Positions 25,810 to 35,700 of a stretch of 64,000 bases of DNA are shown here, in pieces (position 1 is the first letter of the stretch; the number at the start of each line of letters is the position of its first letter). The notes under the pieces were generated by a model that had not been told where the DNA came from, ran no database searches, and worked only from the letters and a program-made list of their open reading frames with translations. The DNA is taken from the NCBI RefSeq assembly GCF_037975235.1, contig NZ_CP150241.1, forward strand, positions 3,968,001 through 4,032,000. Direction: 5' to 3'. The stretch is from Paenibacillus sp. FSL R5-0341 (GTDB taxonomy: Bacteria > Bacillota > Bacilli > Paenibacillales > Paenibacillaceae). A program made the position numbers and the translations under genes.

Positions 25810-26799
25810 TTATTTATTTTTTTCTTCAAAAGAACTCACAATATCGTCAATAACATATTCATCGGCAAGCGGAGACATTCCCAGATTGAACCATTCTTTG
25901 CCACCCACCATGTGAACATGGTCCTGTTTAACAGCTTTCAGATTTTTCCATAACGATGTCGATAACATATCTTCAAATTTCTTTTTAATTTCCGGATTAG
26001 TCTCATCATCCAACTGAACAATCAGATGATCTGCATCGTATTCAGGTAATACTTCCAAGGATACGGACATGGCAGTTTGATCTTTCGGGAAATTAGGAAG
26101 TGGTTTCATACCCAATCGTTTGTGGACAAAGTTTCCTCGGTCGAGATTCTCCCCATGAAGTACGATTTCTTTTTCCATCACTCTAATGTAGAGAACCGTC
26201 TCCTCACCAATCAGATTGTGCAATTTGTCAGTAGCTACCTTCTCCTTTGCTACCAAATCCTGAATTACCTTTTCTGCCTGTTCTTCTTTGTCCAAAATTT
26301 TGGCCATATCCCGCAGTTCATCGCGCCAATCATCACGCTGTGGCAAAAGTACGGTAGGCGCAATCAGAGTAAGTTGATCATAGTCCTTTTTAGACCACCA
26401 GTCAGGAGCGATAATTAAATCCGGCTCTGCCTCCATCAGGGCTTCAAAGTTAGGCGTTCTTCCTATTCCCATTTTCATCGTGTTTGCAAATGGCTCTTGC
26501 AAGTAAGAAGGAAAATCCTCATGGTAGTTCTGTACGGCAATGGGTACGATGCCAAGTGAAAATAAAAACTCTGGATATACAACGGACAAACCAACTATTT
26601 TTTGTGGATTGGCCGGAATTTCAACTTCTCCCATTTCCGTGTTCACTTTCTTCACCTGACTTGCTTCTGTTGTTGAAGCATTGGCGGTACCCGCTTCTTG
26701 TCCCTCGCTCGGGGATGCTTCTTTGCCTGCTGCCCCACAAGCCGCAATAACGAGCATCAACATCATTGTGCATATTACGGTTAACCATCTGAATCTCAT
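25810..26799 (-). CDS. Iron-siderophore ABC transporter substrate-binding lipoprotein
   Basis: 329 aa. Lipobox VIAAC with Cys21 for lipid anchoring; a Ser/Glu/Ala linker to about residue 47; then a class III periplasmic-binding fold (GEVEIPANPQKIVGL, ALMEAEPDLIIAPDWWSKKDY, YIRVMEKEIVLHGEN). The family captures ferric siderophores for FhuBG/FeuBC-type permeases. No permease or ATPase gene is nearby. GGGGGT lies 9 bases before the ATG, and a Fur box lies about 50 bases further up. Siderophore type cannot be read from the sequence. Confidence 0.9.
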   Translation of the reverse strand: MRFRWLTVICTMMLMLVIAACGAAGKEASPSEGQEAGTANASTTEASQVKKVNTEMGEVEIPANPQKIVGLSVVYPEFLFSLGIVPIAVQNYHEDFPSYLQEPFANTMKMGIGRTPNFEALMEAEPDLIIAPDWWSKKDYDQLTLIAPTVLLPQRDDWRDELRDMAKILDKEEQAEKVIQDLVAKEKVATDKLHNLIGEETVLYIRVMEKEIVLHGENLDRGNFVHKRLGMKPLPNFPKDQTAMSVSLEVLPEYDADHLIVQLDDETNPEIKKKFEDMLSTSLWKNLKAVKQDHVHMVGGKEWFNLGMSPLADEYVIDDIVSSFEEKNK

Positions 26800-26846
26800 T
26801 CTGTTTGTACCCCCTATAGGTCATTAATATATGACAATGTCTAATT

Positions 26847-26865
26847 AATAATAATTATCATTATC
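26847..26865 (-). promoter_or_regulatory. Fur box of the siderophore-binding lipoprotein operon
   Basis: AATAATAATTATCATTATC agrees with the 19-bp Fur consensus at 17 positions, about 50 bases upstream of the lipoprotein start. Confidence 0.8.
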
Positions 26866-26930
26866 ACTAAGATATAGGAGTAGTATAATAAAATATGATC
26901 TGGCATGATATTGACTATTCAGACTTTTTG

Positions 26931-28571
26931 CTATGGACGATCTTGCCATAGCTTTAATATTTCATCCAACATAAGCTCATGGGTAAATGCAGTGTAGTCC
27001 AGCAGGACGCTCGACAACAGGATATCCATTCTGCCACTCTGTACCGCCATTAACTTTAGCCACTCTTCCGACTTCCGCACATCCACCCATGTCTGCCTGG
27101 ATGTCTCGTCATCACCCACAATCAATAATATTCTTTCAACGTTGAGAACACACAGCTCTTTCATGGTCACTGTGCCCCGTTCCCAATAAGTCTCAATTCC
27201 TTCGGGACCCTCCATTTGCATATCCACGTAGAAAACGGAAGCAATGCTCCTTGGACCTAACATCTGCAATTCTTCGCCATATACTTTCAGGACAACCAGA
27301 CTGTCTTTTCGTATGAAATCCGCAAGCTGGTTCTTAATGATCATTACCTTCTCTTCATATCTTTGAAGCCATACCTCTGCAATATCCGACCTGTCCAAAA
27401 AGCTTGCAACATATCTCAAATGTTCTCTCCAATCGCCTTTTCCCCACGGGAGGTCACACACAGGAGCAATGGAATGAAGCTTACTTTGTAAAGTCTCAGA
27501 CTCCGTGCCAGCAGTAATAATATAATCAGGTTTAACTAATCGAAGCTGTTCCAGCCAGATGGTCTCCCCCTCTGCGAGTGGCATAACTTTGTCCGTTTCA
27601 TATTTACGTCGGTAATAGTATGTCCATGGATGACTTGCCGGCGCGGCACATGGAATGATCTGCAATGCAAGCAGTATGCCAATGCTCACAGAATGAACCG
27701 CAGCAATTTTTTGCTTGCTATTACGTATAAACGCTGCCGGTGGAATGCCGGAGATTTGCTTGAATTTACGCCGGAAATACGTCTCATCCTGATAACCCAC
27801 GTATGATGCCACATCCTTGAGTCGATAACTGTGATCATTTCTCATTAAGATCTGGGCTTGTTTGATTCGATAAAAGGTTAAATAGTCCACTGGACTACAG
27901 CCATATCTTTTCTTGAACAAACGCATGAAATGACGCGGGCTCATTCGTGCAACAATTGCTAATTCCTCGATGGTTAATCTCTTCGCATAATTCTGCTCCA
28001 TATAGGCTTTAACATGTTCAATCGGTGAAGTGAGATCCGTCTTTTCTGCATAGGCTCCGTCGTAAAACATGGTATACAACAGTTCCTGAAAACGAATCTG
28101 ACCATAGTACCGTTGCAAGCCATCCTTCTTCAATGTATGGTGGTAAATCATCTGACAGATCACGCCAACTGCAACGGGTGAAGATGAGGTGACCTCGCCA
28201 TTCACTTCATTACGCAAAAGTTGTTTCATTATATCCAGGGCTGTTTCACCCTCCTGCTCCATTGCGTACATGACATCAAAGTTCATGTGATACACGCCTC
28301 GTTCATCCAACGAATGCACATTCGCTTCAACCAGCTGCCCTGGGAAGCCTACGTACAGTCCACCCGTCTTTAATTCGATGAAACTCCCATCGATCTTTAA
28401 CCACCCTTTTCCACTGGCTACAAATAATAACATGTATGTTTCAATGAAGTGTTTCCTCAGAGCCCACTCTGTCGTAGGACCACTCGTATAATTTACATTA
28501 ATGAGCCTAAAGTTCATATGATCCAGGTGATCAAAATGCTCTGATTTTATTTCGTTGTTGTGCATCTGCAT
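26931..28571 (-). CDS. Btr-like AraC regulator with C-terminal siderophore-binding domain
   Basis: 546 aa from the ATG at 28571 (MQMHNNE), 7 bases after GGAGG; the frame extends upstream without a ribosome site. N-terminal cupin-like part (about 15-150), AraC double helix-turn-helix (about 185-285; LTIEELAIVARMSPRHFMRLFKK and LKDVASYVGYQDETYFRRKFKQISG), then a degenerate periplasmic-binding domain (about 300-540; VKPDYIITAGTESETLQSKL, VLKVYGEELQMLGPRS). This layout is that of B. subtilis Btr, which activates feuABC when ferri-bacillibactin is present. It probably senses a siderophore in the cytoplasm and switches on the transporter set next to it. Confidence 0.88.
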   Translation of the reverse strand: MQMHNNEIKSEHFDHLDHMNFRLINVNYTSGPTTEWALRKHFIETYMLLFVASGKGWLKIDGSFIELKTGGLYVGFPGQLVEANVHSLDERGVYHMNFDVMYAMEQEGETALDIMKQLLRNEVNGEVTSSSPVAVGVICQMIYHHTLKKDGLQRYYGQIRFQELLYTMFYDGAYAEKTDLTSPIEHVKAYMEQNYAKRLTIEELAIVARMSPRHFMRLFKKRYGCSPVDYLTFYRIKQAQILMRNDHSYRLKDVASYVGYQDETYFRRKFKQISGIPPAAFIRNSKQKIAAVHSVSIGILLALQIIPCAAPASHPWTYYYRRKYETDKVMPLAEGETIWLEQLRLVKPDYIITAGTESETLQSKLHSIAPVCDLPWGKGDWREHLRYVASFLDRSDIAEVWLQRYEEKVMIIKNQLADFIRKDSLVVLKVYGEELQMLGPRSIASVFYVDMQMEGPEGIETYWERGTVTMKELCVLNVERILLIVGDDETSRQTWVDVRKSEEWLKLMAVQSGRMDILLSSVLLDYTAFTHELMLDEILKLWQDRP

Positions 28572-28642
28572 TGATCTTCCTCCAGCCATGAACGATTGTA
28601 TTGATTTCTTTCTCCAAAAATATAACATACCACACTAACGAA

Positions 28643-28734
28643 TAAAAAAAACACTCCAGCTATCCTCTAACCTGTCTTCAATGAATAAGATGCACTTATT
28701 ATTGAAGGATCAGGCTATGGAACGCCAGAGTGTT
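28643..28734 (-). terminator. Large branched terminator after the ABC exporter operon
   Basis: Outer arms AACACTC (28650-28656) and GAGTGTT (28728-28734) enclose a second strong hairpin (CTTCAAT..AATAAG with CTTATTATTGAAG). A-run 28644-28650 gives T's on the minus strand. Confidence 0.75.
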
Positions 28735-28781
28735 ATAAGTTCATATGTGTTCAGACGCTGCACGAGCGTCCAAGGAGTTCA

Positions 28782-30632
28782 TTACAAAAATCGGTATTGA
28801 GCTTCTATTAATCCATTATAAACGCCTTGTTTTTGAATCAGCTGCTCATGGTTGCCTTCTTCTTTAATTTCACCATGATCCAGGACAATAATGTTATCTG
28901 CATTCCGGATAGTTGAGAGACGGTGAGCGACCATAAAGGACGTTCTTCCCTGCAACAGTACCTTCAACGCTTCCTGAATTTTCAGCTCTGTTTCGGTGTC
29001 GATGCTGGCTGTAGCTTCATCCAGAATCAATATACGCGGATTAGCAAGGAGCGCACGGGCAAAGGATAACAATTGCCGTTGTCCCATGGATAATACGTTC
29101 CCACGTTCCTCTACTTCGGTATCATATCCGCCAGGCAGCTTCATGATGAACTCATGTGCATTGACTGCTTTGGCTGCATCCTCCACCTCTTCATTCGTTG
29201 CATCCAGTCGTCCAAATCGAATATTGTCACGAATCGTACCCGAGAAGATAAAGGTATCCTGTAAAACAATGCTGATCTGGCTGCGTAAACTCTCTACCGT
29301 TACATCCCGCACATCCTGTCCGTCAATGGTGAGACGTCCGCCAGATATATCATAGAAACGACTGATCAGATTGATGATCGTACTTTTACCTGAGCCCGTA
29401 TGACCAACAAGTGCAATCGATTGTCCCGCAGCCGCTGAGAAGCTGATTCCTTTCAGCGCCTGTCTGCCCTTCTCGTATTCGAACACCACATTTTCGAATG
29501 CGATATCTCCTTTAATAGAAGGAAGTGGCTTGGCACCCGGTTTATCTGCGATACTTGGCTTTTCATCCATGAATTCGAAGATACGCTCCGATGACGCCAT
29601 GGCAACAAGTAGCTGATTGTACATCTGTCCCAGACGGTTGATTGGGTCCCAGAAGTTGCCGACATAGTTGGCAAAAGCGACAAGTAATCCCACAGTCAAC
29701 TGGTCATGTTGAATCAGATAGGCACCAAACCAGAAGAGAATTAATGTACCAAATCCACCGGTAATCTCAATCAGTGGTCCGAAGCCCTGGTTCATCGCTG
29801 ATGCTTTATCCCAAGACTTTTTACTGGACAGGTTCATGTTGTCAAAGTATTTCATGTTCTCTTTTTCCTGTGTATAAGCCTGAGTCACTCGAATCCCCTG
29901 AATGGATTCATTCAAGTGGGAGTTAATCCGGGAGTTCTTCATGCGCACATCCTGCCAAGCACGGCGGATCAGCACCCGCAGTTTGGTCGAGATGATAAAC
30001 ATGATCGGCACCGTAATGATTACGGCAAGCCCCAGTTTCCAGTTAATCAACAGCAAGATCACAATGATCCCGAGCAGCTGTACGCAGTCGATCATGACGT
30101 TAACTGCACCGTTCGTAAACAGATCCTGAAGGGAGTTAATATCATTCGTAACCCGTACCAGTACGGAACCTGCCGGTCTTTTGTCAAAAAAGTTAAAGGA
30201 CAGCTTCTGGATATGCTTGAACAGATCCGAGCGTAGATCATAAATAACGCGCTGCCCGATAATGTTGGTCAGTTTGATCCGGTACGTATTGGCAGCCCAT
30301 TGAATGAGATACAACACGAATATGGAGCCTGCAATAAGATAAAGCATAGTCATACTCGGCAACCCATTTGCCGGTGCGATGGCCCGGTCAATCGCCAGAC
30401 TGATCAAAAATGGTACGGACAATTTCGTAATGGTACCCAAGATCATCATTAGAATAACGAGTGGTAACAGTTGTTTCGCATAAGGTTTCATGTATGCAAA
30501 CAAACGTCCGAACTCTTTCCAGTTAAACGGCTTTTCAATAATCTCATCGTCCTGATACACAAATCGTTCATTCAGTTTCTTCTCAGAGGCCACTTTTGCC
30601 TCGCGCCTGTCTGCTATCGTTTCGGCACTCAT
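28782..30632 (-). CDS. ABC exporter half-transporter, YfiC/BmrD-like
   Basis: 616 aa: type I exporter membrane domain (six TMs, about 50-345) fused to a nucleotide-binding domain. Walker A GHTGSGKST, signature LSMGQRQ, Walker B ILILDEATAS and H-loop AHRL are present; the Walker B carries Glu. The signature has Met in place of the second Ser/Gly position (LSMGQ), common in heterodimeric exporters. The start overlaps the first gene by 4 bases (ATGA), so it forms the second subunit. Substrate unknown; such pairs export drugs or lipids. Confidence 0.92.
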   Translation of the reverse strand: MSAETIADRREAKVASEKKLNERFVYQDDEIIEKPFNWKEFGRLFAYMKPYAKQLLPLVILMMILGTITKLSVPFLISLAIDRAIAPANGLPSMTMLYLIAGSIFVLYLIQWAANTYRIKLTNIIGQRVIYDLRSDLFKHIQKLSFNFFDKRPAGSVLVRVTNDINSLQDLFTNGAVNVMIDCVQLLGIIVILLLINWKLGLAVIITVPIMFIISTKLRVLIRRAWQDVRMKNSRINSHLNESIQGIRVTQAYTQEKENMKYFDNMNLSSKKSWDKASAMNQGFGPLIEITGGFGTLILFWFGAYLIQHDQLTVGLLVAFANYVGNFWDPINRLGQMYNQLLVAMASSERIFEFMDEKPSIADKPGAKPLPSIKGDIAFENVVFEYEKGRQALKGISFSAAAGQSIALVGHTGSGKSTIINLISRFYDISGGRLTIDGQDVRDVTVESLRSQISIVLQDTFIFSGTIRDNIRFGRLDATNEEVEDAAKAVNAHEFIMKLPGGYDTEVEERGNVLSMGQRQLLSFARALLANPRILILDEATASIDTETELKIQEALKVLLQGRTSFMVAHRLSTIRNADNIIVLDHGEIKEEGNHEQLIQKQGVYNGLIEAQYRFL

Positions 30633-32401
30633 GAATTCACCTGCTCCCCAGCCTCCCGCTTACCACGGGCAATATAATCTGCATATTGAATTTTATAAAC
30701 ATCCTGGTACGGTCCAGGTACTTCAATGAGTTCGGTATGTTTACCGCGTTGTACCACGCGACCTTCATCGAGTACCAGAATCTCATCTGCATGTCTTAGT
30801 GAAGATATCCGGTGTGCAATAATAAATGTCGTTCTGCCGCGCATGACTTCCTGGAAACCGGACTGAATCTCATGTTCCGTCTCCATATCCACGGCGCTGG
30901 TTGCATCATCAAGTACCAGAATTTTCGGATTTTTCAGCAAAGCCCTTGCGATCGCAATCCGCTGTTTCTGTCCTCCGGATAATCCCATGCCGCGTTCACC
31001 AACCACCGTGTCATATCCGTCCGGGAACTCCATAATGAAGTCATGAGCCTTGGCGAGCTTGGCTGCACGGATAATCTCATCCGTGGTGACGTTCTTAAGT
31101 CCGTAGGAAATATTATTGCGAATGCTGGATGAGAACAGGAATGTTTCCTGGAAAACAGAAGCGATCTGACTCCGCAAACTCCGGATGCCTATGTCTTTGA
31201 TGTTTTTGCCATCCAGCTTGATCGTACCCGAGTTGACGTTATATGCACGCATCAGAAGCTGAATGATGGTTGATTTACCTGAACCTGTTCCCCCGAGGAA
31301 ACCGATTACAGAACCAGGTGCAGCATCAAAGTTAATATCGGTTACCGCTGGCATTTTGTTGCCGTAGGCAAAGGTAACGGATTCAAACGTTACATGGCCG
31401 TTTACTTGGTCTGCCTCCACAATGACCGGATCTTGCGTTTCTTCCACATCCACTGGCGTATTGAGCAGTTCGAGCACCCGTTCACCTGAAGCTTTGGATT
31501 GCGTATAGTTGTTGATATGGAACCCAAGGTTCCACATTGGACCGATTATGTACCAGATCAAACTGAAAAAGGCAACGAGTTCACCGAGTGTCAGCGTCTT
31601 CTGTATAACCATTCTTCCACCGATCACCAGCAACAGCACGATGCTCACCGAAGCAAGAATCTCCATGATCGGAAAATAGCGACTCCACAAGGTTGCGGCA
31701 TGAATCTGATTTGTCTTGTAACGCTCATTACGTGTGGAGAATTTCTCCACTTCATATGGCTCACGTGCAAAGGATTTTACAGTACGTACGCCAGTAATAT
31801 TCTCCTGTACCGCCGTCGTCAGTGAACTGAGCGCCAGCCGCATCTCCTGAAACGCAGGGTGAATTTTGGATTCGAATCTCAGCGCAACGAAGGCAAGTAA
31901 TGGGATGCATATGAGTGTGAACAGTGTAAGCTGCCAACTCATGGTCATCATCATGATTGCGCCGAATACGACCATCAAAACCATGTTGAGAATCTGGGCG
32001 AAACCAAATCCGATAAAGTTACGGATGGCTTCCAAATCTCCCGTGAGGCGGGACATCAGATCACCTGTCTTGGCCGTATCATAATAACGGAAGGATAAAA
32101 ATTGAAGCTTTTCGTAACATGCGTTACGAAGTCTGTACGCCAGGAAGTTACCCAAGCGCCCTCCAAAAAAGCCATGTAAAAACTGCATTCCCGCTTTCAA
32201 AATAACTACACCTAACACAGTCAAGGCAATTATGGGAACGTCTTCAAAAGTGCGCGGAACAATAATATCATCAATCAGTATCCTCAGCATATACGGATAC
32301 ACCAACCCAAGTGCAGTCGCTAAGGCGAGGAACAAGATTGATACAAATAAATACGTTCGCTTTTCCCAAAAAAAGGTTTGCAGTTGCCTAAGAACATCCA
32401 T
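30629..32401 (-). CDS. ABC exporter half-transporter, YfiB/BmrC-like
   Basis: 590 aa from the ATG at 32401 behind AGAGGAGGAG. Six-TM exporter domain (about 15-310) and nucleotide-binding domain with Walker A GGTGSGKST, signature LSGGQKQ, Walker B LVLDDATSA (Asp where the catalytic Glu normally stands) and H-loop AHRI. One degenerate and one consensus ATP site in the pair is a known sign of a heterodimer such as BmrCD or TM287/288. The long AT-rich extension upstream of the ATG is not coding. Confidence 0.92.
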   Translation of the reverse strand: MDVLRQLQTFFWEKRTYLFVSILFLALATALGLVYPYMLRILIDDIIVPRTFEDVPIIALTVLGVVILKAGMQFLHGFFGGRLGNFLAYRLRNACYEKLQFLSFRYYDTAKTGDLMSRLTGDLEAIRNFIGFGFAQILNMVLMVVFGAIMMMTMSWQLTLFTLICIPLLAFVALRFESKIHPAFQEMRLALSSLTTAVQENITGVRTVKSFAREPYEVEKFSTRNERYKTNQIHAATLWSRYFPIMEILASVSIVLLLVIGGRMVIQKTLTLGELVAFFSLIWYIIGPMWNLGFHINNYTQSKASGERVLELLNTPVDVEETQDPVIVEADQVNGHVTFESVTFAYGNKMPAVTDINFDAAPGSVIGFLGGTGSGKSTIIQLLMRAYNVNSGTIKLDGKNIKDIGIRSLRSQIASVFQETFLFSSSIRNNISYGLKNVTTDEIIRAAKLAKAHDFIMEFPDGYDTVVGERGMGLSGGQKQRIAIARALLKNPKILVLDDATSAVDMETEHEIQSGFQEVMRGRTTFIIAHRISSLRHADEILVLDEGRVVQRGKHTELIEVPGPYQDVYKIQYADYIARGKREAGEQVNS

Positions 32402-32725
32402 GTTTCTCCTCCTCTTATGTCGTTCAAAAATACTATGAACATTTATGAAGTTTATCACCGTACCCCATTCGCGGCAAAGCGAATAACAGACCATATTCTG
32501 CCTGCTTTCAGCTTATTGACGCATTAGCGAAGGTAGATACCCACCTTTCAATCAAATGTTTGAATATTCTCTTTATTTCAGGTTGTTCGTACCAAAAAAA
32601 GGCTCCCTGTATGCCTTTTCGGCAGGAGCCTTTTTGGGTTGGTTTACGCAACATTTTCAATCTGTTGCTGTATCATTCATTTTGTTTTACAAAGACTTCC
32701 AGAGAATGCGCGTCATGCCGCGAAT
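32402..32725. other. Intergenic region upstream of the ABC exporter
   Basis: Contains the exporter's leader, a small AAGGT/ACCTT hairpin, a 5-2-5 dyad TCAAA-TG-TTTGA (32552-32563) that could be an operator, and the dynamin terminator. I could not fix a promoter with confidence, and no gene is apparent. Confidence 0.4.
32596..32635 (-). terminator. Terminator of the dynamin gene
   Basis: Arms AAAAAGGCTCC and GGAGCCTTTTT with a GCC/GGC inner pair and a T-run on both strands. Confidence 0.88.
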
Positions 32726-35700
32726 TTAACTACGTTCAATCTGTTCCAGTTGTACAGACAAGCTCGACCATTGCTCAGCAGGAATTCCACTCTCCAGTGT
32801 ATCTTGAATTCCGCTCACCGCCTCGTCCAGACGTTCTTCCAACTGACGGGATTGGTGTTGCAAGGATTGACGAAGCTGGTTGTCATAAAATTGAATCAGC
32901 TTGTCTTGCGCAGTAGGAAGAACTTCAATGATCATCTGTTTGAGGACAGGATCAAGTGCCTCTTGAAGCCGTTGACGTCCATCCCCTTCGAAGAACTGTT
33001 TCGGATTGCGGAAATAATTCAAATAGCTTTTCCATCCGGACGGTTCTTCCAAGCGAACCTCTTCAAGCACAGGTGTACTCCAGCGTTCGTTCAATGGCAG
33101 AGATACATCCACGCCTCCAGATAACTGTCTCACCTCATCTATACAATCCGTAACTTGCTTCATCAGCCAAGTCTGACCTGCCTGTTCAAGTCTGAGGGTG
33201 GTAGCGAGCAGTTCTTGCTCCAGCTCAATGGCAATCATACGTAACAGTTCACGTCCACAGGCTGCAAAAGCCGTCTTCAGATTGCCCCGATCCTCCCGAA
33301 GTACGGATGGATGGAATGCTTCTGCCATAAATAGACCAAGACGATAGGCAAGTCGCTGCCGCACATGGAACAGCAATTCTGCTGTTTCCTGTGACAATTC
33401 TTCCTTCATAGATCGCTCTGCAAGTCGCTGTATGCGCTGGCGTGACTGTCCCTGAATGGTCTCCAGTTCATCCCGCCGCTGCTGCAATGCTTCCTCACCC
33501 TGAGCTGCATCCTCGGCACGCTTCTTCAGCCGCTGAATGACACGTGCCATCTCTTCGGAAGCGCCACCGACGGCAAGATCGGCTAATTCTCTGCCTGCAA
33601 ATTGGTTGAACTCTTCCTCAAACCGGACAAATCCGGATTGCTCCAGCAGCTTCGAATCTCCGGCCATCTTGCCTTCCATCGCCAGTATACTGGATACCGG
33701 GAAGAGTCGTGGTGCCCGAATTCCATTACTGCGCAGTTGGGTGCTCACATGATCGAGAACCTGCTCCAGTTCTTCCTCGGAGGAAGACAAATCACTGGCA
33801 TTCACGACAAAGAACATCTGATCCATGGCAGAACTATCTTTGACACGTCCCAACTGGTTCAGGAACTGGCGATCTCCTTGGGAGAACGCATGGTTGTAAT
33901 ACGTTACGAAAATGAGTGCATCCGCATTCTTCATATAATTGAAGGTTACACCCGTATGACGAGCATTCACAGAGTCTGCTCCTGGTGTGTCCACCAACAC
34001 AATGCCTTGTTCAGTTACATCACAGCTGTAATACAGATCGATACTGTCCACAAAACAGGACTTCTTCTCGTTCGCGACAAAGTTACGATAACCGTCCAGA
34101 TCTACCAGCACATCCTGACCCAGCTGGTCCGCTGTCTCTTCCCAACCGGATGCTGCCGCTTGTAAAAAGCTGTAGTGCGGGCGCCCCGCCGGATGCACAT
34201 CCTGTGGCGAGAGAGATTTAACTCGCTTCTGCCACTCCGCTCCAGGCTCGCCCAGTCCGAGCAATCGGAAGGAATAGCCGAGATCTTCCTGGAAGGCGTC
34301 CCGGGTCTTCATGCGGACCCGGGCTGTACCATGCTCCGCGCCCCCGGCAGGAGCCATGATCCGGTTAATCGCCGCTGTCGTTGGATGCGGCGAGACGGGT
34401 AGTACGGCTTCGCCCAGCAACGCATTGGCGAAGGAGGATTTGCCGGCGCTGAATGCTCCGAACAGCGCCAGTGTGAACGTGCCGCCCGCAAGCGAAGCCG
34501 CGCGTGCACGCAGATCCCGTACCGCCGACCCCATGGCGGGGTACGGCTCCACCAGCGCAGCAGCGGCTTCAAGCCGTGCCGCTGCTGCGTCCAGGCGTCG
34601 GCGGCGTTCAGCACCAGCCGCCGCCGTTGGCCCTGGCACCGCCGCTGCGACTGCGCGCTGCGCTGGCGGTGCCTCTGGCGTCTGTGGCCGCGCAGCCACA
34701 GACGTTGACGTGCCCGCATGCGAACCGGGTGCTTCGCCCGGTTCAGGCACCGCGGGCACGTGCGGGCCCTTCACCTCCGGCAATATCCCGGAGGGGAGGG
34801 GGCCCGCATGGGGCAGCAGGCTGCGCAGCCCTGCTGCCTCTGCGGCGGCGCTGCGCTGGAGCGCCGTGTAGCGCGCCGCCGCCGCGGATTGCGCCAGCAG
34901 CGCTGCGCGGCTGGCGTCCAGCGCCTGGAGCGCGGCTTCGCCTCGCGCTGCCAGCGCCTCCAGCATGCGGTCGGCCAGCATCATGGCCGACCTGCGATAG
35001 CGGGCCTCAATCTCGCCCCGCAGATCTTTGCTGAACTGGATCACATACTCGGGAGACACCTCTGCACTGGCACTGCGTTTCATCTCCAATAGTGCTTCAT
35101 CTACAGCAGGCAGTTCCGTATTGAGCGCCTGCTCCCACTCCGCCCCCCATAGCTGATGGGATTCACCCAACTGCCTGAGCATTGTGCGAATATGTACCTC
35201 CACTTGTCCGGAAGCCTGATCCTGTAACAGTCTGACTAACTCAGAAGCACGGCGTTGTTTCTCCTGCTCGGTTTTGCCACCTGAGAACAATAAACCCACC
35301 CGGAAGCCCGGTTTGCGGCTCTCCAAATAGGCAGCAGCAGACGTACGAATATCCGCAGGTGTAAGATTTGCATTGGCCAGAAGAGGTTCCAACTCTGCCC
35401 GGAATTTCTCGCGCACTCGCGCAGGCCCCGTACGAATGTCTGCTGCTTGTTGATCGAGAAGCTCTAGCTCTCGTTCCAAGCGTTCAATTCCTTCCTTGCC
35501 ACCAATCTCATCCAGGAGGGAATTCTCTTCGTCTTCACGTTTCTCCGCTTGTCTTGTCAGATGTTGCTCCGTTACATGACTGGCCGAACTTGCCAAACTG
35601 TGCGTGATTAATGCTTCCTTCTCTTGCATCATGTGTCTAATGAGTTCCGGAATCACATCCCACTGGTTATAGCGATGCTCCTTGTCACGAAGGGAAGTAA

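Noticed and set aside
34300..35000. GC-rich part of the dynamin gene as a horizontally acquired insert
   Set aside because: It stays in frame within one linker and has no flanking repeats or foreign genes; slippage or composition bias explains it better.
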